From Megalobrama amblycephala (Eukaryota > Chordata > Actinopteri > Cypriniformes > Xenocyprididae): a stretch of 64,000 nt of DNA. Position numbers and translations under genes: made by a program. The stretch lies in the NCBI RefSeq assembly GCF_018812025.1, contig NC_063045.1, forward strand, positions 2,189,112-2,253,111, in the 5' to 3' direction. Below, one piece after another: positions 45,007 through 56,959 of the stretch. Positions within the stretch are counted from its first letter, which is position 1, and the number at the start of each line of letters is the position of its first letter. The notes beneath the pieces are model-generated. The model searched no databases, was not told where the DNA came from, and saw only the letters and a list, made by a program, of their open reading frames with translations.

Positions 45007-46909
45007 ATGGAGGGAACAGGCTGTCGGTGATGGAGGGAACTTCTGTCACTCTAGAGTCTGGTGTTCCTAAAATCCACAGATATGATGTGATAATATGGAG
45101 GTGTGAACATGGAGACTCTGTCATAGCAAAAATGACCTTTGGGATCTTTCGCTACATTTGATGGAGCTGATGGGAGATTCAGAGGCACACTGGAGCTGAA
45201 CTACAAGACCGGGTCTCTGACCATCAGGAACATCAGAACTAAACACGCTGGACTTTATCATCTCGATATCACCGGCAATATCACCCTGTTCAAGAGAATC
45301 AATATTTCTGTCTATTGTGAGTATTTTGAGTCTTTTAATGGAACAACAGCAATCATATTAAAATCAGCATGTTTTCATATGAACTGAGGTTAATCATCTA
45401 TAGTATAACTGACAGCAAAAAAGAAAAAAGGCACAAATGTCAGTCAGAAATTATGGTCATATTGCTGATTTGTTGATCTCTTTATCATTACAGCACAGGA
45501 TAGGTCTCTGTGTGTTATAGCAGTAATTGGTGTTGCTTTTCTTCTGCTGGTCGCGGCTGTAGCTATTGCTTTGCTTTGCTGTCGAAACAGGGGCTCACGT
45601 CAAACAGGAACTGGTAAGTATTACAAACAGCTCATATAACAAGTGACACACTGAGATTTACTGTGTAAAAGACACTTTAACAGACATAAAACCTGTTTTT
45701 ATCATCAAAACATGTTGAATCTGTGTTTAATGTTTTTAAAACAGGCACCTGGAAGAATCCCGAACATCAGGTAAGTTTTTGTGGTATTTAACTTTATTTT
45801 GTGGCTTTTTTATTGTCTAAACTGGTGCCGTCCTCTGTGCTCAGTCAGCTTGTCAGTTTGAAAAAAGCATGTAACATGCAAAATGTAACAGGAAACTTTT
45901 GGGACAAATAATACCAGTCTTATTTTTTAGCAAAATTTAGTTGTTGTTTTTTTTATTTATTTATTTTTTTATTGGCTGGATAAATAGTTAAACATCACAT
46001 AATTATTTTAGTTCACACAGTGAAAGACTCTGAGCTTATCTCTTATATCTGTGTTTCAGTTAACATCTGTAATATGAGAATGCTGTTTTGCTGTTTTGCA
46101 TTTTTGCGTGGCGTGATCAGATATGTGCAATCGCACTGGAGTTAATGTACTGGAATAAAGTTGGAAATGAAATTGTCAAAAATATTCAAGCCTCAGGCAG
46201 ATTGAGCTTCAGTTACTAGTGTAACTGGTTGTTGTCGGTGTGTTTTGTGGAGTTAAACACGGCAGGTGGCACTTTCACTGGATCTTTTATTCCTCTCCTG
46301 ATATAAAGAACACATTAGCCGCCTCTTTGAGTGAATTGTTCTTAACCTTTTCTCTCCCATTCAGGATATCCTGCTTCATAGCATCACACCACACAATGGG
46401 GAAATCACTGAAATACCATTCACGCAGCTTCATTCGGTATATGTTATGATTTTTAAACCTGATTAAATTATAATTGTATATTAAAAAAGCTAATGTTTGC
46501 TGTCAATTCTAACCTCTCTCTTATTAAATCTCTCCTTCTGTGCTTTAAGGAACGCACATACTCTGAGCGTATGATCTCCCCTGCTCTCACAGAGATGGTG
46601 GTTCAGTTCAGCGGGATACGGAGACGCACACGAAATAACTCTCACTGAATCATTTAAGACTCTCACCTTTAACATTTCAGGTCCTGATCTAAGGTGTGTG
46701 GCTTCAAGAGAGTAAACGTACATGTGTTGTTACTTCATGTATGCTGTTTTGTCTTTTTGTATTGCTTTTTATATTTTTGCTCATTTCATTTTATATGATG
46801 TTATACTGTTCTGTTACTGTCAAATCTGCTGTTGTGCGCTGCGTTATCTTCTCAAGTGAGTTAGAGATAAGGGAAGTGTTCATTTCAACACATGTTTTCA
46901 CTATTATAT

Positions 46910-46915
46910 AATAAA
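46910..46915 (+). promoter_or_regulatory. Candidate polyadenylation signal AATAAA
   Basis: AATAAA 262 bp after the stop of the frameshifted three-V receptor, followed by T/G-rich sequence. A second AATAAA lies at about 47069. Confidence 0.4.
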
Positions 46916-47682
46916 ACTTGTTGCATCTGGTCAGAGTCTGTATGTGTATATAAGGCAAGTTTGACATTTCATCTTATTTTCTTATATAATTACTATAAAT
47001 ACATTGCAGCTTCTTTTTCTGAAACAATGAAATTAACTTAAAAGGTATGTGTTCATGTGATAAATGCCAATAAAAACACATCTGATTTTCCCATGACTGG
47101 TATCTGTCCATTTGAATCAGAAACTCAAGTGACTCAGTCTAAATGTAATTTTATTATTATTATTATTATTATTATTGTTATTGTTATTATTATTATTACA
47201 ATGGTGGTGTTAATCTTGGAATGGTGAATTCCTGGTAAGGACACTAGATGGCGCTCTAGTAGAAAATACTGCTTGTAGTACTATTTATAAACAAGTTACA
47301 AGTTCAGAGAAACAAAAAAAAAAAAAGCACACTGTGTTGGCTGTTCCCAATCCAAGGGACAATCTTTCACTCTGAACATCTCATTCAATTATGATTTCAA
47401 GGTGAAAACTGTATTTTCAGTAACTTTTTGGGGTGAAACTGTTGTTACTATGGTAAATTGCTTTATGGGTTATCAGTGCGTAATTTTCTTTGGGGTAAAC
47501 AGTTTTCAATAATACTAATATACACAATTTAGTGAACTGTTCCCTAAGCAAATAACACATTACAAGTGTGAATTTACCGGTATTCTGTAAGAATATATGA
47601 CCCATCCCTCTAGTGGTCAAATGCTGTTATAGTTTCATTTCTAAGAGTGTTTATATCTGTAGCACATATGAAGGCAGTGAGG

Positions 47683-47683
<1 letters not shown>
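46916..47683. other. Intergenic region between oppositely oriented receptor genes
   Basis: Contains an (ATT)n microsatellite at about 47150-47200 and a 'tagatggcgctctagta' motif at 47245-47262 that also occurs near 33310-33335. No gene is recognised. Confidence 0.3.

Positions 47684-47749
<66 letters not shown>
47684..47749. repeat. (TA)n microsatellite
   Basis: Pure alternating TA abutting the MITE at 47750. Confidence 0.95.
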
Positions 47750-47751
<2 letters not shown>

Positions 47752-48118
47752 TCCCAATTTATATTAAGTGGCCTTAACTACTATGTACTTACATTTAAAT
47801 TAATCATTTGATACAATGCACTTATTGTGTACATACATGTTTTTACATTGTACTTATATTTTAAAATTACCTACATGTAATTAGATCTGTAATTATTTTC
47901 TGTAATTACATTTATAATTACACTGTTGACCCATCCCTTAACCCTTACCACTACGCTTAAACCTACCCACACCACCAAAGCTTTCCCTAACCTTACCTGT
48001 ATTCCACCTCAATAGCAGCAAAAGTGTTTTGCAATTCAATATGAACCCGATAAGTACATTGTACTTATTTTTTTATGTAAGTACATAGTAGTTAAGGCCA
48101 CTTAATATAAAGTGGGAC
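47750..48118. mobile_element. TIR MITE
   Basis: Left GTCCCAATTTATATTAAGTGG-CCTTAACTACTATGTACTTA pairs with right TAAGTACATAGTAGTTAAGG-CCACTTAATATAAAGTGGGAC. About 370 bp, no ORF. Confidence 0.8.
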
Positions 48119-50829
48119 TGTTATCTGAGTTATGTACTGAGAGAATCTTTGAGATGGACATGCAGGAGTTTATATGTTTACAAAACACAAGGGTCTTGAA
48201 TAATGAGCTGATGATCTGAATCAGATGTGTTTGATTAAGGAGACATGGAAAAACATGCAGTGTTGGCGAGGCTCCAGGTAATGTGTTTAGGGGTCCTCCT
48301 GCACTAGGACACTTTACACATAAATGAATATGAATGATATGCAAGCTCTCTAACCCTAATCAAACCCACCTGAACCAGCTTATTAAGGTCTTCAGCAACA
48401 CTTGATAGTTGTGCAAACAGGTGTGTTGGAGCTGAAATATGCAGAAAGGATGATCTTTAACAACAGGATTGTGCACCTCTGTGAAAGGTCAGTGCTGTGT
48501 TGTCAATTTACAAATGTATTATTGGGCCTTTTGCTGTTCTATTGTGAGATTTGTTTATACCACACTGTCAATCAAATGTAGAGCTGTTACTGTTCTGGTG
48601 TGACGATTTTGAACACTAGATGGAGCTCTATGCACAGGTTTTTCTGAATGAAATTCCAAAGGATCAAGGTTTGTCTGATTAATATGGTCTGTTAGCCCCT
48701 GCTCCTTTTGATAAAAGCTGCTTAAGTCAGTATCAAACTAAAACAGAATCAAAAAAGCTACAAAGTAGCTTAATTTTCTTTCAAATGAGACCATTTTCAC
48801 ATTTCTGTGAGCTTTCATTCGTAAATCAACTGTTTTGCTGCGGATGTGCAGAACAGGAAATGCACTCTCGAAGAAACACGCAATCTCCAAACCATCGATC
48901 AAAGCATGCTAACGTTTTCTGAAGACATGTCTATGGTATATAAATCATGCCTGTAAGTTAGCGTTCGTGCGGACATGTCAATCAAGCCAACCGTCCATTC
49001 AGAAACCGAGAAATTTGACACAGGCTGATCTCTCACATTCAGTTCCGGTTGACGCTTGAGCTGGCTTGACTGAAGTATTTGTGAGGTTTTTTTGAGGATT
49101 TATAGTTTATGGACAGTTTTGATTTCGATAATCACATCTAGCAACGGAAAAGCATCAATGGCATCGATAAATGAGATCTTTGAAAGCAAAACTAAAGTGA
49201 ATGGGGAGGACGCACGAGAGGAGAGGACTCTTGTGTTTGGTATGTATAAACTGTATTACTGCACTACAAACTCGAATAATAAATCTACATTTTGATATTG
49301 TGAAATGGGTATTATTACAGTGAAAAAAATCAGGAGGCAGACGGGTGATGCTGAGGTGATGCTCAACACAAATGACAAACAATTATGCACATATAAGGAA
49401 TTATACAAATCTGGAGGATGTTCTAGATTGTAATAGAGTCTTGTGTCCTGAAAGAATAAAACTGATCAAAATCATAAAACGCCTCTTTTTTGTTTGTTTA
49501 TTATAGCACAGACAAAATATACTATAATATACATCACTTTCAGCAGTGTTTATGTATTTTCAAAGGGTTTTCTGTAAAATAACACTGCTATATTGGATTT
49601 ATACCACTGTAAATGGTATGGCGAGACTTTTTATTTAGGTATACTATATACAATATATACTATCATTTTTTTTTTTTTTTTTTTTTTTTCATTATCACTT
49701 TTAGGAGTGTTTAATGTAAATTCAAAGGACTTCCTGTAAAATGACACCAAGATTTTGTATTTAGAGCACTGTATGAGGGTATGGAAAGCTTTTCAATTTG
49801 AGTATGCCAAATCCAGCCGGAAATCCCCAAAATGGTCCCAGTGCTTAGGAGGTTAATGATCAGGCAGGTTTAATATATGATGATGGTCCGATATCTGGAA
49901 ATCTAATCTTACTATCTGGGCTTTTGCTTACAGTTTGGTCCCCCACTTTGAAAATGTCTCCTGGACCCCTGGAAGAAGTATTACTGTCTGTCATGGGATG
50001 CTTCTCATTTCTTATTTGTGCATCCTTGCTTCCTTTCCTCACGTCTAAACTCCACCCTCCATAGGATGTGAGGGGAGGATGCAAGGAAAGAAAATGAGGA
50101 CAGATGAATCGAAATGTTCTTTGTATATTGGAATATTCTTGATCACTCGAGTGTCACTTCAAAGTGTCATCAGCTGCGCTTGAGGGATCTGCCTACATGT
50201 TGTTAAAGTTTTGGTTATTTAAAAAAATAAATCAAAATAAATATTAATAATGCAAGATGCCCCATTGAAATATGTGATTTAAACTACAACAGAAAAACAT
50301 ACATTTAAATTATTGTGACAGATGTAATGAGGGAGGAGAATTAAAGCCTGGAGGATGTAGCAAGGAAATGAGGAAGCATCAATTTGAGTATCGAGAAGCA
50401 CCCATGGAACATCCTCACTTACTTGCTAGTAAGCTAAAATATTAAGGGGCAAGCAGCACACAACCTTTTTTCCTTCCTGATATTTTAGCTCCTTCTTCCA
50501 AGAATATGAGGAAGGGAGGATGGAGGAATCAAAGGCAACAGAATATCCTTTATCACTCAAGCATTGCTTTACAGAGGAGCGAGGAAACTGGGATGAACAA
50601 TAGACCATTTGGGTGTTTGGAAACAGTGATGATGTGTTTTGTGGGCAGAGCCTACCTGGTGGCAGTCTGTCAGAAAATAACAGTTTTGCAGTAGCAGTCT
50701 ATGGAAGCCACAGAATCAGAAACTGTTATAAACCTTTGAGTTATAAAGTCTAAATGTGGGGTATATAAACTAGCAGTTGCAAGAAAAAGATTAAAATGTT
50801 GTATGTAAAATGTTATATGTCTGAAAATT
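48119..50829. other. Intergenic repeats, no supported gene
   Basis: 48150-48440 resembles 'caggtgtgtttgattaggg'-type hAT MITE pieces. 48690-49860 may be a decayed piggyBac-like element: a short exon-like frame ends LVFG before GTATGT at 49239, and the stretch closes with CAGTGCTTAGGAGGTTAA at 49838-49855. This is weak. A long poly(T) lies at about 49668-49689. Frames at 49860-50084 and 50426-50608 have no domain; the blocks around 50440-50600 recur in diverged form at 60740-60900. Confidence 0.3.
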
Positions 50830-51285
50830 GTTTAATGCTGCATACAGTGTGTGTGACGCGAATTTCATAGAAGTGTCTGCGCACCACTGGATTTTTGTAA
50901 CTTCTCTTTTTTTGTTTGTATGTGCAGGTTGCACATGTGCATTTGATTGTTTTTGCAGTAATTAGTTTATCCACAAGGTGGCAACTGTGCCCTAGGGGCA
51001 TCAATTCACAAGGTAGTCAAAGAAAAACTGCATAAACAGAACAGACAGGAACACATGCAAGCTACAGCGACAACTGAGGCCTACATAGATGAGAGATTGT
51101 GTGAAGAGATTAGAAATGACCCTCATTTGTACAACTCTAGCATGAAAGAACACAAAGATGTCTACATGGTTTGTAACTTGCATATGTGTTAAATGTCTGT
51201 GTTCGCGTACGAGTCGAGTGAAGAATACTTTGCAAGGCTGTGTTCGACTGTGCACGTACAGTAGTGAACACCAGGGCTATAGATG
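50830..51285. repeat. Inverted copy of the 5.7-6.2 kb repeat
   Basis: Reverse complement of 5690-6160, sharing CCACAAGGTGGCAACTGTGC and GCTACAGCGACAACTGAGGC. It ends about 25 bp before the candidate poly(A) signal of the gene at 51546-53231. Confidence 0.65.
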
Positions 51286-51309
51286 TATACAAGTTAAATT
51301 CTGCAATGA

Positions 51310-51315
51310 TTTATT
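51310..51315 (-). promoter_or_regulatory. Candidate polyadenylation signal of the 51.5-53.2 kb gene
   Basis: AATAAA on the minus strand (TTTATT on plus), 231 bp downstream of the stop. The surrounding AATGATTTATTGG-x-TGACAAATATTTTTACATT is conserved at 56228-56262 after the sister gene. Confidence 0.45.
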
Positions 51316-51545
51316 GGCATGACAAATATTTTTACATTAGTATTTGTGGGGTTGCTGCATGAAATCATCATTTTGGCCACCAGATTTGGATAATGTACCT
51401 TTTCTGACCCAACTCAGAGGAAAGCATTGGTAAGCAAAGCTTTGTTCTGCATCACTAAACAATTAGACCAGACAATTTTTATTGTTACAGATTAAAACTC
51501 CAATATAAGTCACAATATTTATAATATCTGTTCTGTTTTCTCCTG

Positions 51546-53231
51546 TTAACTTCTTGTAGATCTGACATCATTGACCAGAAGAACAGCAGCAGCTGCAGCA
51601 GCCACGCCCATCAGAGCAGTGACGACCAATCGGAGCACAGCTTCAACAGAATCACAACAATGGCCATGGGCTTCTGAAAAAACAAACAATGATAAAATAG
51701 AATTGAGATTTTCAACAAGATGATTTTTGCTGTAACAAACTCAAAATGTTGTGCTCAAAAGAAGAAAACAAATCAAACCTGTTTAGAAAGACATGAGTGA
51801 ATGATGACAGAAGGTCTTTTTTTTTTTTTTTTTTTTTTTGGCATCTTAATTTATCAGTCAATGTAAAATCAAAGTAATTCACCGCTGTACCTGCACATGT
51901 GTGACAGAGGTGAGTGATGTCCAGATGTTGAGTCTGGTTGCTGATGGGATTGTTCAGCACACAGCTGTAGGTGTTTTTATCCTGATATTCCACCTCCAGA
52001 GGTAGAGAGAGACTGATGCTGAGATCAGACACACTGATGCTGGACAATAAACTGTTTCCTTTGTACCAGGAGAGAGTCACATGACTCACATTCACAGCTG
52101 AACACACCAATGAACATGATGATGATGATGATGATGATGAAGAACATTGTGAAGAGTTACTGCTGATGACGGGAACAGGCAGACGAGCTGAAAAACATCA
52201 GAGGAGATCAAGCTATCTGATGAGTTTGTGATTTTCAGATTTATAAAAAAAAGTAGAGATGCCAGTATCAGAATAATTTCATTTTCTAAAAAAGAAAACT
52301 GTTCATGAGGTTTGAAAAGGGAACATCAAAAATTATTGTGTATCTTAGAATTGACCATTTTAACATTGAAAAATCATAATTTAGGATATGTCTACTTCAA
52401 AGCAATTAACAAATAAAGAAAACCATATTAAACTCACAATAGACAGTAAGATTGAAACTCTTTCTTATATTTTTGATCATCTGTAGTTCATAACATCCAC
52501 TGTGTTCAGTTGTGATGTTCATGATGGTCAGAGATCCAGTTTGATTGTTCAGTTTCAGTCTGTTTCTGAATTTCCCATCAAGAACATCATCATATACAGT
52601 GATAGTGTCGGCCTGTACATCTATTTCAGCTATTAAAGTGTTTTTCATCCCAAACCTCCACAGAATCAGATCATCATCCATTATTTCAGTAAGATCAGAG
52701 TTTAGAGTGACTGAATCTCCCTCCATCACTGACACTGAATCACCAAACACACCTGGAGAACAGACAGAGTTTGTCAGATTAAAAGGTAAACGTTTTTTCA
52801 ATAACACTCGTGACCTTTGCAGTTTACAATAACAGATTCTGATGGTTCTAAAATGTTTGATCACTGATTTTGCTAAACATACACAAACATCTAAAACAAA
52901 ATAATGTTGAATAATTTTCTACCTTGAGACAAACTCAGCTATATTATTCACTATATTAAACTATATTATCTTCACATATTTTAATGTGATATTCTCACAG
53001 GTCAATTTTTTTTATGGATTTGATGAGCTTATTAACAGCTGACTGAATCTGTCTCTAATGTGATCTGTAATGACAGAACTGAATCCAAAACATCATAAAT
53101 CTAACATATTACCTTGTATAAAAACCAAAGCATCAACTCAATAAAAACATTACTACATAAACACACTAAACATGTAACTTACCATGAAGTTGCGTGAAAC
53201 ACAAGCAGAACAAAATGCCAACATGGACCAT
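51546..53231 (-). CDS. V-C2 CD48/CD244-like receptor with very short tail, copy 1
   Basis: Four minus-strand exons in phase 1: leader 53231-53183 ([17 protein letters not shown]); V 52752-52438 (105 codons; [41 protein letters not shown], no canonical disulfide pair); C2 52187-51891 (99 codons; starts LPVPV, then a serine run from eight TCA codons, [14 protein letters not shown], ending CHTCA); membrane exon 51673-51546 ([18 protein letters not shown], alanine-rich core, tail of about eight residues to TAA). The ectodomain plan is that of CD48/CD244. The tail lacks tyrosines, so it may act as a ligand or use an adaptor (inference). An in-frame ATG pair 24-27 bp upstream of 53231 is an alternative start. 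It forms a tandem pair with the gene at 56596-59959. Confidence 0.78.
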
Positions 53232-54926
53232 TTTCTCTGAGCACTGTAACATCATGATGAAAATCTCTGAAAGCTGTCTGTTCAGATTTGACAGAAGTGA
53301 TATTAATATATTGTGTGTGTGGATCCTCCCCCAGCAGGACTCGACCACCCTTCACTGAACACACACTGGAGTTTCACTGTAAAATCACACTACAGTCGCA
53401 TTTATTAAGACTCAATGCTGGCAGAAAACATTCTATACCACAGACAGCTGTTAAATGATATTGGAAGCTTATTATTTTAGTATTTTGTTAATTTGTGGCA
53501 ATGTGTAGGAAGAATTAATGTCATAGAATGAAAGAATAATTCATTTATAATGTGTGCATTATTTGTCTTTTAGTCTATAAGTGTCTATAAGTGATGAATG
53601 ATGCGTAAGAATAATGTGTTACCTTTGACTCTTATTTGACTGTTTCTGAAACATCAGTGTCTGTAAAGCATGTTTTCGTGAAAAGGAAGTCTGACCGTGA
53701 GGTTCTTATTGACAGGAGAGGAAATGAAGACACTCTTTACCTACAAACTACTGACACATGCATCAACTTGTGTCCAATACACACAGGTTTTCCATCCATC
53801 AGGTCACAATACTTTTTCTTTGTGAATAAATGAGACCACAGAAGTTTCACTTTGACAGTTTCTGGCGTCACATTCAGTGAACTGCGTTCATTCTCTGCAC
53901 TAGAATAAAACATGTTCTGTGGTCTTTTTATGGGTCTGTGGTTAAAAATAATCTTGTCAATGTTTTAATGCAACCAGTCTTGTTTATCTTGCATTAACTC
54001 TTCTAATTTCAAATTGACGTATTTGGCCTATTTGCAATTCAAGTATTTCTCATTGAAGCATTGACACATGTAGCAGAAAACAAAGAAAGCAAAATTCAAG
54101 ATTCAATTCAATTGATAAAAAGGGGAGGCAATTTTGTGCTCAATCTGTTTTTCTTGTTGATGGTAATTCACAGGATAAAGTTACTCCATGAATTGCATCC
54201 TAATTCAGTTCATTCCAGTGCAGAGCAAATGGGTGGAGCTTATGTGCAGCTCGAATGTTATTTGCTCCTATAGTGGGTGTAATATCCACCCACACCCTAA
54301 CCCTACCCACAACGCTATCCCTCTGCAGTCCCTACATATAAAAAAAGACTCTGCAGTGAGTACCACGTGGTTAAAGTATTTTTTCATGGTTTTTTTTGGC
54401 GAGCTTCCCGTGACAGAGAATCAGTCAGCACTTCCTTTGTTCTGTCTTACACCCACTAGTTTCAGCAAAACATACACTGTGAAAAAAAAAAAAAAAAAAA
54501 ACAGCTAATTTTTTTTGGGTGCCAAAAAATGTCTGTTTGAAAACAGAAAAATACTGTCAGAAAAAAAAAACACAGATAATAATTACACAAAACTAACAGT
54601 TGACACACTCAAATCCATCTGATCAGAACTTCTCTTATAAGTTTTGCTTTAACAAGCATTTGAGAAACACAGTTACAGCAGCCAGAGAAAACCCAATGTC
54701 AATCAAGAGCCCAGCTAAAGCAAACGCTCACCTCCTTAACAGTCACAAACTTTATTATTTTCAATAAAACATCAACATCTAAACCTCTGTTAAGTCTCAT
54801 TAAGAAGTTTTCTATGAAAGAAATAAAGTTCAGAGACGGTCACGATATGGAGGTCTTTTAAGGGTTGGGGGACGTTATTTGGTGAACCTTCAGGGATCAT
54901 TCAGGAGGTTCTGGGACTATTACTAT
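53232..54926. other. Upstream flank of copy 1 and intergenic sequence
   Basis: 53232-53400 probably holds 5' UTR and promoter (TCACTGTAAAATCACAC region). Further on no gene is recognised; a poly(A) tract lies at 54481-54500. Frames at 53636-53833 and 54061-54508 have no domain. Confidence 0.3.
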
Positions 54927-55619
54927 ACACTGTAAAAAATTACCGTGATTTTAACGGTAAAAGACTGTAAAAATGCTACGGTGAAAAACAGTTAATTGGT
55001 TAAAAGAAAGTTTCCATACAATATACGGTGAATAACTGTAATAGATCTAATGGTACATGTAATTTTACGGTAAAATACTGTTAAAATTAGTTTTTGGAAG
55101 TGAAAAATAACAGGTCATTGTATAATTTACAGTGAAAAAACATAAATTGACATTCCCACAATTCCCTGCATGACACTTCACATTTGATGTATTTTCGTTG
55201 AAATTTCGTTGTTTCTTAGTTTTTTCTAATCCGTTATGCACTTTAGAGTTTAGTGTTACATCTAATGTTGTTAAATTAATGTTTATTGCATTTTTAAAAT
55301 GTCATGTGTGTTACCATAATGGTGTTTGTGTGAATGACACTGTGTTTCCTATATATTAGTATTGTTTTTCTCAGAAAAGCTGCTTGTGATGAGCTTTGAT
55401 TCATCATGTGACTCTCATCACCACTGTGTTATTGGTGGTTGTCTGTATTACAAAGCTACAAAACACGTATTATTACTTCAAAAAGGTTGGTAAAGTAACA
55501 TTATATCAGTTAATGAAATACGTTTTTTACCATACATTTAACAGATTTTCTTTTTTACATTGCTACCACATCTGCTGGTTTTTTACCGTAAATTTTACAG
55601 GAATTTTTTTTGCAGTATA
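54927..55619. mobile_element. [19 protein letters not shown] MITE, fullest copy
   Basis: From CACTGTAAAAAATTACCGTG (about 54929) to AATTTTTTTTGCAGTATAG (55601-55619), with TATA at both edges as a possible target duplication and ACGGTAA/TTACCGT motifs near both ends. About 690 bp. Degenerate copies lie at 463-985 and 19530-19915. Confidence 0.6.
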
Positions 55620-56205
55620 GGACATTCTGTTAACTTTTCAAATATCCTCTTTGTAACATTTTTGCGCAACCATAAAATAACCTAAATAGAACGTCACCCT
55701 AAACTCACATCGGGAACGTTATTAAATGACCATCAGAGGACCGTGTGGGAACGTTCTGTTAATGTCCCAAATGTCCTCTTTGTAACGTTCTTATGTGACC
55801 ATAAAACATCAAAATATAACGTCCACCTAAAGTCATATCAGGAACCTTGAACTGCAGCACTTTCATTACCAAAAGAGGACATTTTAGGAACGTCCCGAAT
55901 GTTCTGTAATGGTTACAAAAGGTTCAGTGGGACGCTGCACATGCAGCGCAAGGAAACCATACCCTGCAAACAAGCTTGCAAAGTGGGCCTTTTCGGGCTG
56001 ACTTAGGGCTGCCATCACAGGACCAAAAGTTCAGCAAAAGTTGTGAAAAGAAAAACTGATCAGATGATTATGGGCCAGCGTTTTGCCAGTGAGCAAATTC
56101 TCCTGCGCTGGCAGCCCTAAGTGGGCCTGTAAAGGGACAGTGCAGGGTTCTTGAGAATTTGCTCACTGGTAAAATGTTGGTAAAATGTCAGTTTGATAAG
56201 TAATA
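55620..56205. repeat. AACGTTC-rich repeat and other dispersed sequence
   Basis: 55700-55920 contains repeated GGAACGTT/AACGTTCT and 'aatgtcctctttgtaac' blocks, an internal near-duplication about 130 bp apart. 55970-56170 has inverted pieces (GAGCAAATTCTC / GAGAATTTGCTC). No gene. Confidence 0.45.
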
Positions 56206-56233
56206 TTCAGTTTTCTGTTCAATTCCACAATGA

Positions 56234-56239
56234 TTTATT
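56234..56239 (-). promoter_or_regulatory. Candidate polyadenylation signal of the 56.6-60.0 kb gene
   Basis: AATAAA on minus (TTTATT on plus), in the same conserved context as at 51310-51315, 357 bp beyond the stop. Confidence 0.42.
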
Positions 56240-56595
56240 GGTGTGACAAATATTTTTACATTTGCAATTGTGGGGTTGCTGCATATAATTATAAAACAAA
56301 ATAAAAATACCAACATCACATAAATTAAGCAAAACTGAAAACGGTATAATTAACAGCGAAATGTAAAATGGAAGGTATTAGAATAAAATGAAATATTGCA
56401 GAATATCCATTGTTTTGGCCACCAGATGGCCCCAATACACCAGATTCAGGTAAAGAAGATTTTACGATCCAGTTCAGAAGAAAGCAAAGCTTTGTTTAGC
56501 ATCAATAAACAATTAGACACATATTTTTTCATATTTTCTAATTAAAACTCCAATATATGCCACAATATTTATAATATCTGTTCTGTTTTCTCCTG

Positions 56596-56900
56596 TTAAC
56601 CTCTCGTAGATCTGACGTCATTGACCAGAAGAACAGCAGCAGCTGCAGCAGCCACGCCCATCAGAGCAGTGACGACCAATCGGAGTACAGCTTCAGTAGA
56701 ATCACAACAATGGGCGTGTGCTTCTGAAAAAAACAAACAATGATAAAACAGAATTGACATTTTCAACAAGCTGATTTTTGCTGTCACAAACTCAGTTATT
56801 AAAAAAAATCAGCATAGTAATTCAGTGTATAAATCAGGGGTGTCCAAACTTTTTTAAAAGGGGGCCAGATTCGATGTCGTGGACACATCTGGGGGCCGGT

Positions 56901-56959
<59 letters not shown>

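Larger units (their letters stand above)
35943..46648 (+). pseudogene. Three-V-domain CD2/SLAM-like receptor with two 1-base frameshifts
   Basis: Exon-by-exon paralogue of the gene at 18506-26431: leader 35943-35988 (MKSHVLILLFSLFVNG), V1 36611-36929, V2 37015-37350, V3 45007-45316, TM 45494-45613, tail exons 45745-45770 (26 nt), 46365-46436 and 46550-46648 (stop TGA). V2, TM and tail are open. V1 is 319 nt and V3 310 nt, each one base too long. The extra base in V1 sits in an A run at about 36849-36853 (ATCAAAAATCAATGA), and in V3 in a T run at about 45145-45148 (GATCTTTCGCT). Beyond each shift the expected domain continues in another frame. The tail has I-T-E-I-P-F-T-Q-L, an ITIM-like site with F for Y. 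V2-V3 are separated by a 7.6-kb intron full of transposons. Either this is a young pseudogene or both insertions are homopolymer sequencing errors; if they are errors, the gene would be intact. Confidence 0.68.

Noticed and set aside
49092..49295. Frame ending before a GTATGT donor-like site
   Set aside because: It could be a transposon exon, but no second exon or domain could be linked; too weak to call a gene.
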